Assembly: GCF_932526225.1 (NCBI RefSeq)
Contig: NC_064046.1
Coordinates: 5,443,306 to 5,507,305, forward strand
DNA length: 64,000 nt
Origin: Nematostella vectensis
Taxonomy: Eukaryota; Cnidaria; Anthozoa; Actiniaria; Edwardsiidae
Reading direction: 5' to 3'
Shown: piece after piece, positions 1 to 9,348 of the stretch
Layout of the letters: each line of letters opens with the position of its first letter
Numbering within the stretch: position 1 is the first letter of the stretch
Position numbers and translations under genes: made by a program
The notes under the pieces: generated by a model
Told to the model about the DNA's origin: nothing
The model's input: the letters and a program-made list of their open reading frames with translations, nothing else
The model's database searches: none

Positions 1-120
1 GAGATTCCAGGTTCGAGTGCTCTCAGGGTCGCTGATTTTTGCCTCGTTCTTTTGAATCGGCGATTTGCGTCTGCCAACGTGATGTACTAAGTTCGAAATA
101 CTATGTCAACATCGGCCTTG

Positions 121-131
121 TGGCCCAATGG
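121..131 (+). promoter_or_regulatory. RNA polymerase III A box (reference copy)
   Basis: TGGCCCAATGG fits the tRNA A-box consensus TRGYNNARNNG at every fixed position. It spans tRNA nucleotides 8-19. Copies with C13 changed to A still fit; A8, T9, T10 or A18 variants break a fixed position. Confidence 0.9.
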
Positions 132-164
132 ATAAGGCGCCTGACTACGGATCAGGAGATTCCA

Positions 165-175
165 GGTTCGAGTCC
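165..175 (+). promoter_or_regulatory. RNA polymerase III B box (reference copy)
   Basis: GGTTCGAGTCC matches the B-box consensus GGTTCGANTCC exactly. It is the TFIIIC binding site within the T arm. Copies reading GGTTAGAGTCG or GGTTAAAGTCC elsewhere in the array have lost it. Confidence 0.9.
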
Positions 176-186
176 TGGCAGGGTCG

Positions 187-268
187 CTGATTTTTGCCAC
201 GTTCTTTTGAATCGGCGATTTGCGTCTGCCAACGTGATGTACTAAGTTCGAAATACTACGTCAACGTC
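187..268 (+). repeat. Reference 82-bp spacer
   Basis: This is the commonest intergenic unit. It opens with the terminator, has a pyrimidine-rich part, a conserved core GCGTCTGCCAACGTGATGTA and an AT-rich end whose last bases read GTCAACGTC or GTCAACATC before the gene. The 111-bp spacer shares both ends but carries about 29 more bases in the middle (CTATCCTGATCCTTGGCATA and following). I recognise no known element in either spacer. Confidence 0.85.
191..195 (+). terminator. Pol III T-run terminator (reference copy)
   Basis: Five Ts begin four bases after G73 (CTGATTTTT). Nearly every copy carries this run at the same distance. In 156-bp monomers it is seven Ts, or six after the GAATTTTTT variant; at 6681 and related copies it reads GCATATTTTT. 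The leader CTGA is kept even after pseudo-copies. Confidence 0.85.
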
Positions 269-682
269 GGCCTTGTGGCCCAATGGATAAGGCGCCTGAC
301 TACGGATCAGGAGATTCCAGGTTCTAGTCCTGGCAGGGTCGCTGATTTTTGCCTACTTCTTTTGAATCGCCGAATTGCGTCTGCCAACGTAATGTACTAT
401 ATTCGAAATTCTACGTCAACATCGGCCTTGAGGCCCAATGGATAAGGCGCCTGACTACGGATCAGGAGATTCTAGGTTCGATTCCTTGCAGGATCGCTGA
501 TTTTTGCTTCCTTCTTCTTAATCGTGATAATTTTGTTTGCTGTTCGTCTTTTCTATGATGTAGTGTATAATTTTCCTTATTCGAGTCCCGGCAGGGTCCA
601 TGTCTTTGCATAATATTTGATGTTAACGCTATTTGTTTCACGCGAGGTGATTTACTTATTCCAAAATTACAACATTAATCTC

Positions 683-813
683 AGCCCTGTGGCCCAATAT
701 AAACGACGCCTGACTACGGATCAGGAGATTCAGTAACATCAGCCCTATGGCCCAATGGATAAGTCGCCTGAATAGGGATCAGGAGATTCGAGGTTAAAGT
801 CCTGGCAGGGTCT
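683..813 (+). pseudogene. Relic block 1: two tRNA relics and their 3' remnant
   Basis: Reference for the 37 blocks. After gene 424 a spacer leads to a 3' remnant at 575-599 (TTCGAGT loop, CCCGG, CAGGGTC). A diverged spacer follows, then a 5' remnant at 683-731 that stops after the variable region; its D loop reads AATATAAAC, so G18/G19 are gone. Ten bases on lies a full-length degenerate copy at 741-813: A1, loop ATAGGGA (anticodon AGG), T loop TTAAAGT, U73. The remnants break off at similar points, suggesting two old monomers fused by deletion. This first copy has CAGTAAC where all others have CCGTAAC. Confidence 0.85.
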
Positions 814-924
814 CTGATTTTTGCTTCCTTCTTCTCTATCCTGATCCTTGGCATAATAATTTTACTCCTGGCGATTTGCGTCTGGCAATGTGACGTACTA
901 AGTTTGAGATACTACTTTAACGTC

Positions 925-2268
925 GGCCTTGTGGCCCAATGGATAAGGCGCCTGACTACGGATCAGGAGATTCCAGGTTCGAGTCCTGGCAGGGTCTCTG
1001 ATTTTTGCTTCCTTCTTTTCTATCCTGATCCTTGGCATAAAAATTTTACTCCTGGCGATTTGCGTCTGCCAATGGGACGTACTAAGTTCGAGAATTTACT
1101 TCAACGTCGGCCTTGTGGCCCAATGGATAAGGCGCCTGACCTCGGATCAGGAGATTCCAGGTTCGAGTGCTGGCAGGGTCGCTGATTTTTGCCTCGTTCT
1201 TTTGAATCGGCGATTTGCGTCTGCCAACGTGATGTACTAAGTTCAAAATACTATGTCAACATCGGCCTTGTGGCCCAATGGATAAGGCGCCTGACTACGG
1301 ATCAGGAGATTCCAGGTTCGAGTCCTGGCAGGGTCGCTGATTTTTGCCACGTTCTTTTGAATCGGCGATTTGCGTCTGCCAACGTGATGTACTAAGTTCG
1401 AAATACTATGTCAACGTCGGCCTTGTGGCCCAATGGATAAGGCGCCTGACCTCGGATCAGGAGATTCCAGGTTCGAGTCCTGGCAGGGTCCCTGATTTTT
1501 GCCTCGTTCTTTTGAATCGGCGATTTGCGTCTGCCAGCGTGATGTACTAAGTTCGAAATACTACGTCAACGTCGGCCTTGTGGCCCAATGGATAAGGCGC
1601 CTGACTACGGATCAGGAGATTCCAGGTTCGAGTCCTGGCAGGGTCGCTGATTTTTGACTCCTTCTTTTGAATCGGCGAATTGCGTCTGCCAACGTAATGT
1701 ACTATATTCCAAATTCTACGTCAACATCGGCCTTGAGGCCCAATGGATAAGGCGCCTGACTACGGATCAGGAGATTCCAGGTTCGAGTCCTGGCAGGGTC
1801 GCTGATTTTTTTACTCGTTCTTTTGAATCGGCGATTTGCGTCTGCCAACGTGATGTACTAAGTTCGAAATACTATGTCAACATCGGCCTTGTGGCTCAAT
1901 GGATAAGGCGCCTGACTAAGGATCAGGAGATTCCAGGTTCGAGTCCTGGCAGGGTCGCTGATTTTTTTACTCGTTCTTTTGAATCGGCGATTTGCTTCTA
2001 CCAACGTGATGTACTAAGTTCGAAATACTATGTCAACGTCGGCCTTGTGGCCCAATGGATATGGCGTCTGACTACGGATCAGGAGATTCCAGGTTCGAGT
2101 CCTGGCAGGGTCGCTGATTTTTGCCTCCTTCTTTTGAATCGGCGAATTGCGTCTGCCAACGTAATGTACTAAAATCGAAATACTACGTCAACATCGGCCT
2201 TGTGGCCCAATGGATAAGGCGCCTGACTACGGATCAGGAGATTCTAGGTTCGAGTCCTGGCAGGATCG
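925..2268 (+). tRNA. Domain 1: nine tRNA-Arg copies
   Basis: Starts: 925 (ACG, U73), 1109 (TCG with C33, G53-G61 mismatch), 1264 (plain), 1419 (TCG with C33, C73), 1574 (plain), 1729 (A8), 1885 (AAG, also T12), 2041 (T22, T27), 2196 (A70). The first two are 184-bp monomers; 1729 to 1885 and 1885 to 2041 are 156-bp monomers. Genes 1419 to 2196 recur with the same order at 22799-23576 (offset 21,380) and 38248-39025. The plain copies at 1264 and 1574 are the ones I would expect to be functional. Confidence 0.93.
1885..1957 (+). tRNA. tRNA with Arg body and AAG (Leu-type) anticodon
   Basis: Representative of 17 such copies (1885, 4808, 10154, 15287, 21337, 23265, 25878, 36786, 38714, 41327, 48917, 51840, 54772, 56079, 56729, 59119, 61337). 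The loop is CTAAGGA, anticodon at 1918-1920; all else including A20 is arginine-like. Arginyl-tRNA synthetases generally read C35, which is lost here. Leucine tRNAs have a long variable arm, which this lacks. Either it is uncharged or it is misread; the former seems likelier. Confidence 0.85.
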
Positions 2269-2454
2269 CTGATTTTTGCTTCCTTCTTCTTAATCGTGAT
2301 AATTTTGTTTGCTGTTCGTCTTTTCTATGATGTAGTGTATAATTTTCCTTATTCGAGTCCCGGCAGGGTCCATGTCTTTGCATAATATTTGATGTTAACG
2401 CTATTTGTTTCACGCGAGGTGATTTACTTATTCCAAAATTACAACATTAATCTC

Positions 2455-2585
2455 AGCCCTGTGGCCCAATATAAACGACGCCTGACTACGGATCAGGAGA
2501 TTCCGTAACATCAGCCCTATGGCCCAATGGATAAGTCGCCTGAATAGGGATCAGGAGATTCGAGGTTAAAGTCCTGGCAGGGTCT
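2455..2585 (+). pseudogene. Relic block 2
   Basis: 3' remnant 2347-2371, 5' remnant 2455-2503, full-length degenerate copy 2513-2585 with loop ATAGGGA and T loop TTAAAGT. The next terminator reads CTGATGTTTG, shortening the T run. Confidence 0.85.
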
Positions 2586-2696
2586 CTGATGTTTGCTTCC
2601 TTCTTCTCTTTCCTGATCCTTGGCATAGTAATTTTACTCCTGGCGATTTGCGTCTGGCAATGTGACGTACTAAGTTCGAGATACTACTTTAACGTC

Positions 2697-3574
2697 GGCC
2701 TTGTGGCCAAATGGATAAGGCGCCTGACTACGGATCAGGAGATTCCAGGTTCGAGTCCTGGCAGGGTCTCTGATTTTTGCTTCCTTCTTTTCTATCCTGA
2801 TCCTTGGCATAAAAATTTTACTCCTGGCGATTTGCGTCTGCCAATGGGACGTACTAAGTTCGAGAATTTACTTCAACGTCGGCCTTGTGGCCCAGTGGAT
2901 AAGGCGCCTGACCTCGGATCAGGAGATTCCAGGTTCGAGTGCTGGCAGGGTCGCTGATTTTTGCCTCGTTCTTTTGAATCGGCGATTTGCGTCTGCCAAC
3001 GTGATGTACTAAGTTCGAAATACTATGTCAACATCGGCCTTGTGGCCCAATGGATAAGGCGCCTGACTACGGATCAGGAGATTCCAGGTTCGAGTCCTGG
3101 CATGGTCGCTGAATTTTTTACTCGTTCTTTTGAATCGACGATTTGCGTCTGCCAACGTGATGTACTAAGTTCGAAATACTATGTCAACGTCGGCCTTGTG
3201 GCCAAATGGATAAGGCGCCTGACTACGGATCAGGAGATTCCAGGTTCGAGTCCTGGCAGGGTCGCTGATTTTTGCCACGTTCTTTTGAATCGGCGATTTG
3301 CGTCTGCCAACGTGATGTACTAAGTTCGAAATACTACGTCAACGTCGGCCTTGTGGCCCAATGGATAAGGCGCCTGACTACGGATCAGGAGATTCCAGGT
3401 TCGAGTCCTGGCAGGGTCGCTGATTTTTGCCTACTTCTTTTGAATCGCCGAATTGCGTCTGCCAACGTAATGTACTATATTCGAAATTCTACGTCAACAT
3501 CGGCCTTGAGGCCCAATGGATAAGGCGCCTGACTACGGATCAGGAGATTCTAGGTTCGATTCCTTGCAGGATCG
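2697..3574 (+). tRNA. Domain 2: six tRNA-Arg copies
   Basis: Starts: 2697 (A13, U73), 2881 (G15, TCG with C33, G61), 3036 (U68, so a U5-U68 mismatch in the acceptor), 3192 (A13), 3347 (plain), 3502 (A8, A70, T stem CTAGG/CCTTG). This six-gene order is the prototype of domains 9, 15, 18, 24 and 27. Gene 3036 is followed by GAATTTTTT instead of GATTTTTTT. Confidence 0.93.
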
Positions 3575-3760
3575 CTGATTTTTGCTTCCTTCTTCTTAAT
3601 CGTGATAATTTTGTTTGCTGTTCGTCTTTTCTATGATGTAGTGTATAATTTTCCTTATTCGAGTCCCGGCAGGGTCCATGTCTTTGCATAATATTTGATG
3701 TTAACGCTATTTGTTTCACGCGAGGTGATTTACTTATTCCAAAATTACAACATTAATCTC

Positions 3761-3891
3761 AGCCCTGTGGCCCAATATAAACGACGCCTGACTACGGATC
3801 AGGAGATTCCGTAACATCAGCCCTATGGCCCAATGGATAAGTCGCCTGAATAGGGATCAGGAGATTCGAGGTTAAAGTCCTGGCAGGGTCT
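3761..3891 (+). pseudogene. Relic block 3
   Basis: 3' remnant 3653-3677, 5' remnant 3761-3809, degenerate copy 3819-3891 (TTAAAGT). The following spacer has CCTTGACATAA where most have CCTTGGCATAA, a marker shared with blocks 5, 13 and 22. Confidence 0.85.
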
Positions 3892-5876
3892 CTGATTTTT
3901 GCTTCCTTCTTCTCTATCCTGATCCTTGACATAATAATTTTACTCCTGGCGATTTGCGTCTGGCAATGTGACGTACTAAGTTTGAGATACTACTTTAACG
4001 TCGGCCTTGTGGCCCAATGGATAAGGCGCCTGACTACGGATCAGGAGATTCCAGGTTCGAGTCCTGGCAGGGTCTCTGATTTTTGCTTCCTTCTTTTCTA
4101 TCCTGATCCTTGGCATAAAAATTTTACTCCTGGCGATTTGCGTCTGCCAATGGGACGTACTAAGTTCGAGAATTTACTTCAACCACGGCCTTGTGGCCCA
4201 ATGGATAAGGCGCCTGACCTCGGATCAGGAGATTCCAGGTTCGAGTGCTGGCAGGGTCTCTGACTTTTGCCTCGTTCTTTTGAATCGACGATTTGCGTCT
4301 GCCAACGTGATGTACTAAGTTCGAAATACTATGTCAACGTCGGCCTTGTGGCCCAATGGATAAGGCGCCTGACCTCGGATCAGGAGATTCCAGGTTCGAG
4401 TCCTGGCAGGGTCCCTGATTTTTGCCTCGTTCTTTTGAATCGGCGATTTGCGTCTGCCAGCGTGATGTACTAAGTTCGAAATACTACGTCAACGTCGGCC
4501 TTGTGGCCCAATGGATAAGGCGCCTGACTACGGATCAGGAGATTCCAGGTTCGAGTCCTGGCAGGGTCGCTGATTTTTGACTCCTTCTTTTGAATCGGCG
4601 AATTGCGTCTGCCAACGTAATGTACTATATTCCAAATTCTACGTCAACATCGGCCTTGAGGCCCAATGGATAAGGCGCCTGACTACGGATCAGGAGATTC
4701 CAGGTTCGAGTCCTGGCAGGGTCGCTGATTTTTTTACTCGTTCTTTTGAATCGGCGATTTGCGTCTGCCAACGTGATGTACTAAGTTCGAAATACTATGT
4801 CAACATCGGCCTTGTGGCCCAATGGATAAGGCGCCTGACTAAGGATCAGGAGATTCCAGGTTCGAGTCCTGGCAGGGTCGCTGATTTTTTTACTCGTTCT
4901 TTTGAATCGGCGATTTGCTTCTGCCAACGTGATGTACTAAGTTCGAAATACTATGTCAACGTCGGCCTTGTGGCCCAATGGATATGGCGTCTGACTACGG
5001 ATCAGGAGATTCCAGGTTCGAGTCCTGGCAGGGTCGCTGATTTTTGCCTCCTTCTTTTGAATCGGCGAATTGCGTCTGCCAACGTAATGTACTAAAATCG
5101 GCCTTGTGGCCCAATGGATAAGGCGCCTGACTACGGATCAGGAGATTCCAGGTTCGAGTCCTGGCAGGGTCGCTGATTTTTTTACTCGTTCTTTTGAATC
5201 GGCGATTTGCGTCTGCCAACGTGATGTACTAAGTTCGAAATACTATGTCAACGTCGGCCTTGTGGCCCAATGGATATGGCGTCTGACTACGGATCAGGAG
5301 ATTCCAGGTTCGAGTCCTGGCAGGGTCGCTGATTTTTGCCTCGTTCTTTTGAATCGGCGATTTGCGTCTGCCAACGTGATGTACTAAGTTCGAAATACTA
5401 CGTCAACGTCGGCCTTGTGGCCCAATGGATAAGGCGCCTGACTACGGATCAGGAGATTCCAGGTTCGAGTCCTGGCAGGGTCGCTGATTTTTGCCTCCTT
5501 CTTTTGAATCGCCGAATTGCGTCTGCCAACGTAATGTACTATATTCGAAATTCTACGTCAACATCGGCCTTGTGGCCCAATGGATAAGGCGCCTGACCTC
5601 GGATCAGGAGATTCCAGGTTCGAGTCCTGGCAGGGTCGCTGATTTTTGCCTCGTTCTTTTGAATCGGCGATTTGCGTCTGCCAACGTGATGTACTAAGTT
5701 CGAAATACTATGTCAACATCGGCCTTGTGGCCCAATGGATAAGGCGCCTGACTACGGATCAGGAGATTCCAGGTTCGAGTCCTGGCATGGTCGCTGATTT
5801 TTTTACTCGTTCTTTTGAATCGACGATTTGCGTCTGCCAACGTGATGTACTAAGTTCGAAATACTATGTCAACGTC

Positions 5877-5949
5877 GGCCTTGTGGCCAAATGGATAAGG
5901 CGCCTGACTACAGATCAGGAGATTCCAGGTTCGAGTCCTGGCAGGGTCG
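5877..5949 (+). tRNA. tRNA with Arg body and ACA (Cys-type) anticodon
   Basis: Loop CTACAGA, anticodon 5910-5912, plus A13. Five copies exist: 5877, 11223, 15754, 26947 and 42396. Each time the next gene is the ATG variant. G36 is lost but C35 kept. Confidence 0.85.
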
Positions 5950-6031
5950 CTGATTTTTGCCTCGTTCTTTTGAATCGGCGATTTGCGTCTGCCAACGTGA
6001 TGTACTAAGTTTGAAATACTACGTCAACGTC

Positions 6032-6104
6032 GGCCTTGTGGCCCAATGGATAAGGCGCCTGACTATGGATCAGGAGATTCCAGGTTCGAGTCCTGGCAGG
6101 GTCT
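6032..6104 (+). tRNA. tRNA with Arg body and AUG (His-type) anticodon
   Basis: Loop CTATGGA, anticodon 6065-6067, U73. Copies: 6032, 11378, 15909, 27102 and 42551. Histidine tRNAs carry an extra G-1, for which nothing speaks here. One C-to-T change from ACG explains it. Confidence 0.85.
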
Positions 6105-7248
6105 CTGATTTTTGCTTCCTTCTTTTCTATCCTGATCCTTGGCATAAAAATTTTACTCCTGGCGATTTGCGTCTGCCAATGGGACGTACTAAGTTCGAGA
6201 ATTTACTTCAATGTCGGCCTTGTGGCCCAATGGATAAGGCGCCTGACCTCGGATCAGGAGATTCCAATTTCGAGTGCTGGCAGGGTCGCTGATTTTTGCC
6301 TCGTTCTTTTGAATCGGCGATTTGCGTCTGCCAACGTGATGTACTAAGTTCGAAATACTATGTCGTCGTCGGCCTTGTGGCCAAATGGATAAGGCGCCTG
6401 ACTACGGATCAGGAGATTCCAGGTTCGGGTCCTGGCAGGGTCGCTGATTTTTGCCTCCTTCTTTTGAATCAGCGAATTGCGTCTGCCAACGTAATGTACT
6501 AAGCTTGAAATACTATGTCAACGTCGGCCTTGTGGCCCAATGGATAAGGCGTCTGACTACGGATCAGGAGATTCCAGGTTCGAGTCCTGGCAGGGTCGCT
6601 GATTTGTGCCTCCTTCTTTTGAATCGGCGAATTGCGTCTGCCAACGTAATGTACTCAAATCGAAATACTACGTCAAGATCGGCCTTGTGGCCCAATGGAT
6701 AAGGCGCCTGACTACGGATCAGGAGATTCCAGGTTCGAGTCCTGGCAGGGTCGCATATTTTTGTCTCGTTCTTTTGAATCGGCGATTTGGGTCTGCCAAC
6801 GTGATGTACTAAGTTCGAAATAATACGTCAACGTCGGACTTCTGGCCCAATGGATAAGGCGCCTGACCACGGATCAAGAGATTCCAGGTTCGAGTCCTGG
6901 CAGGGTAGCTGATTTTTGCCTCCTTCTTTTGAATCGGCAAATTGCGTCTGCCAACGTATATTACTAAGTTCGAAATACTACGTCGACATCGGCCCTGTTG
7001 CCCAGTGGATAAGGCGCCTGACTACGGATCAGGAGATTCTAGGTTCGATTCCTGGCAGGATCGCTGATTTTTGCTTCCTTCTTCTTAATCGTGATAATTT
7101 TGTTTGCTGTTCTCCTTTATATGATGTAGTGTATAATTTTCCTTATTCGAGTCCCGGCAGGGTCCCTGTCTTTGCATAATATTTGATGTCAACGCTATTT
7201 GTTTCACGCGAGGTGATTTACTTATTCCAAAATTACAACATTAATCTC

Positions 7249-7379
7249 AGCCCTGTGGCCCAATATAAACGACGCCTGACTACGGATCAGGAGATTCCGT
7301 AACATCAGCCCTATGGCCCAATGGATAAGTCGCCTGAATAGGGATCAGGAGATTCGAGGTTAGAGTCCTGGCAGGGTCT
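7249..7379 (+). pseudogene. Relic block 4 (short subtype)
   Basis: 3' remnant 7141-7165, 5' remnant 7249-7297, degenerate copy 7307-7379. This subtype is one base shorter upstream (TTCTCCTTTATATG), has GGGTCCCTGTC after the remnant and T loop TTAGAGT. It follows the 6991-type closing gene each time. Confidence 0.85.
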
Positions 7380-7490
7380 CTGATTTTTTCTTCCTTCTTT
7401 TCTATCCTGATCCTTGGCATAATAATTTTACTCCTGGCGATTTGCGTCTGGCAATGTGACGTACTAAGTTCGAAATAATACTTTAACGTC

Positions 7491-8920
7491 GGCCCTATGG
7501 CCCAATGGATAAGTCGCCTGACTACGGATCAGGAGATTCGAGGTTAGAGTCGTGGCAGGGTCTCTGATTTTTACTTCCTTCTTTTCTATCCTGATCCTTG
7601 GCATAATAATTTTACTCATGGCGATTTGCGTCTAGCAATGTGACGTACTAAGTTCGAAATACTACTTCAACGTCGGCCTTGTGGCCAAATGGATAAGGCG
7701 CCTGACTACGGATCAGGAGATTCGAGGTTAGAGTCGTGGCAGGGTCTCTGATTTTTGCTTCCTTCTTTTCTATCCTGATCCTTGGCATAATAATTTTACT
7801 CCTGGCGATTTGCGTCTGCCAATGGGACGTACTAAGTTCGAGAATTTACTTCAACTTCGGCCTTGTGGCCCAATGGATAAGGCGCCTGACCTCGGATCAG
7901 GAGATTCCAGGTTCGAGTCCTGGCAGGGTCGCTGATTTTTGCCTCGTTCTTTTGAATCGGCGATTTGCGTCTGCCAACGTGATGTACTAAGTTCGAAATA
8001 CTATGTCAACGTCGGCCTTGTGGCCCAATAGATAAGGCGCCTGACTACGGATCAGGAGATTCCAGGTTCGAGTCCTGGCAGGGTCTCTGATTTTTGCTTC
8101 CTTCTTTTCTATCCTGATCCTTGGCATAACAATTTTACTTCTGCCGATTTGCGTCTAGCAATGTCACGTCCTAAGTTCGAAATACTACTTCAACGTCGGC
8201 CTTGTGGCCCAATGGATAAGGCGCCTGACTACGGATCAGGAGATTCGAGGTTAGAGTCGTGGCAGGGTCTCTGATTTTTACTTCCATCTTTTATATCCTG
8301 ATCCTTGGCATAAAAATTTTACTGCTGGTGATTTGCGTCTGCCAATGGGACGTACTAAGTTCGAGAATTTACTTCAACGTCGGCCTTGTGGCCCAATGGA
8401 TAAGGCGCCTGACCTCGGATCAGGAGATTCCAGGTTCGAGTCCTGGCAGGGTCGCTGATTTTTGCCTCGTTCTTTTGAATCGGCGATTTGCGTCTGCCAA
8501 CGTGATGTACTAAGTTCGAAATACTATGTCAACGTCGGCCTTGTGGCCCAATAGATAAGGCGCCTGACTACGGATCAGGAGATTCCAGGTTCGAGTCCTG
8601 GCAGGGTCGCTGATTTTTTTACTCGTTCTTTTGAATCGGCGATTTGCGTCTGCCAACGTGATGTACTAAGTTCGAAATACTATGTCAACGTCGGCCTTGT
8701 GGCCCAATGGATAAGGCGTCTGACTACGGATCAGGAGATTCCAGGTTCGAGTCCTGGCAGGGTCGCTGATTTTTGCCACGTTCTTTTGAATCGGCGATTT
8801 GCGTCTGCCAACGTGATGTACTAAGTTCGAAATTCTACGTCAACATCGGCCTTGAGGCCCAATGGATAAGGCGCCTGACTACGGATCAGGAGATTCTAGG
8901 TTCGATTCCTTGCAGGATCG
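7491..8920 (+). tRNA. Domain 4: nine tRNA-Arg copies
   Basis: Starts: 7491 (5' end GGCCCTA, T arm CGAGG/TTAGAGT/CGTGG, U73), 7675 (A13, same T-arm damage), 7859 (TCG C33), 8014 (A18, U73), 8198 (T-arm damage), 8382 (TCG C33), 8537 (A18), 8693 (T27), 8848 (A8, A70). No copy here is fully plain. Copies 7491, 7675 and 8198 have no recognisable B box. The same order recurs at 17368 and 32817, apart from the closing gene. Confidence 0.9.
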
Positions 8921-9106
8921 CTGATTTTTGCTTCCTTCTTCTTAATCGTGATAATTTTGTTTGCTGTTCGTCTTTTCTATGATGTAGTGTATAATTTTCC
9001 TTATTCGAGTCCCGGCAGGGTCCATGTCTTTGCATAATATTTGATGTTAACGCTATTTGTTTCACGCGAGGTGATTTACTTATTCCAAAATTACAACATT
9101 AATCTC

Positions 9107-9237
9107 AGCCCTGTGGCCCAATATAAACGACGCCTGACTACGGATCAGGAGATTCCGTAACATCAGCCCTATGGCCCAATGGATAAGTCGCCTGAATAGG
9201 GATCAGGAGATTCGAGGTTAAAGTCCTGGCAGGGTCT
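9107..9237 (+). pseudogene. Relic block 5
   Basis: 3' remnant 8999-9023, 5' remnant 9107-9155, degenerate copy 9165-9237 (TTAAAGT). Confidence 0.85.
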
Positions 9238-9348
9238 CTGATTTTTGCTTCCTTCTTCTCTATCCTGATCCTTGACATAATAATTTTACTCCTGGCGATT
9301 TGCGTCTGGCAATGTGACGTACTAAGTTTGAGATACTACTTTAACGTC

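Larger units (their letters stand above)
1..496 (+). tRNA. Domain 0: partial plus three tRNA-Arg copies
   Basis: Bases 1-31 are the 3' end of a copy whose T stem is spoiled (GCTCT instead of CCTGG); the same lesion recurs at 19410 and 34859. Complete copies start at 114 (plain, anticodon at 147-149), 269 (T loop TTCTAGT, so the B box is weakened) and 424. Copy 424 has A8 instead of U8, T stem CTAGG/CCTTG and A70, which leaves a C3-A70 mismatch; it belongs to the class that closes most domains. Copies 269 and 424 repeat at 3347 and 3502. The gene at 114 is the best reference: acceptor GGCCTTG/CAGGGTC, G73, then five Ts. Confidence 0.93.
4003..7063 (+). tRNA. Domain 3: twenty tRNA-Arg copies
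   Basis: Starts: 4003 (U73), 4187 (TCG C33, G61, U73), 4342 (TCG C33, C73), 4497 (plain), 4652 (A8), 4808 (AAG), 4964 (T22), 5100 (plain, 63-bp spacer in front), 5256 (T22), 5411 (plain), 5566 (TCG C33), 5721 (U68), 5877 (ACA, A13), 6032 (ATG, U73), 6216 (TCG C33, T arm damaged), 6371 (A13, G58), 6526 (T27), 6681 (plain), 6836 (ACG with C33, acceptor GGACTTC and A72), 6991 (T9, G15, A70). This largest domain type has three close relatives at 9349, 25073 and 40522. Only about five of its genes are free of a suspicious change. Confidence 0.93.
3502..8847 (+). repeat. 5,346-bp higher-order unit, copy 1
   Basis: Genes 3502 to 7675 recur at constant offset 5,346 as 8848 to 13021, including every anticodon variant and the 136-bp monomer. 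Copy 2 begins inside a hybrid spacer before 8848. Its match to copy 1 ends near 13.1 kb, where the spacer switches type. Confidence 0.88.

Noticed and set aside
497-682. Separate promoter or ncRNA gene in the long stretch between closing gene and relics
   Set aside because: Apart from the 3' tRNA remnant the stretch is AT-rich and resembles diverged spacer. I see no independent Pol III boxes or conserved structure that I can support.
741-813. tRNA-Pro(AGG) gene
   Set aside because: The AGG loop begins with A32 in a damaged arginine copy, the B box is lost, and no proline features are seen.
1885-1957. Genuine tRNA-Leu(AAG)
   Set aside because: The variable region is five bases, and the rest equals the arginine gene. 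Leucine tRNAs have a long variable arm.
1654-2172. Open reading frames up to 172 codons with the repeated text GLVAQWIRRLTTDQEIPGSSPGR
   Set aside because: They are tRNA genes read in frame. Monomers of 156 bp are divisible by three, so frames stay open over three copies there, while 155-bp monomers shift the frame. There is no codon bias, no independent start and the stops are fixed by the spacer.
2589-2957. Hydrophobic stretch (FASFFSFLILGIVILLLAICVW) suggesting a membrane peptide
   Set aside because: It is the pyrimidine- and T-rich 111-bp spacer in translation. It occurs before many genes and changes with spacer variants without regard to frame.
4995-5219. Minus-strand reading frames with text like DPARTRTWNLLIRSQAPYPLGHKAD
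   Set aside because: This is the antisense of the same tRNA gene, a well-known source of false proteins in databases.
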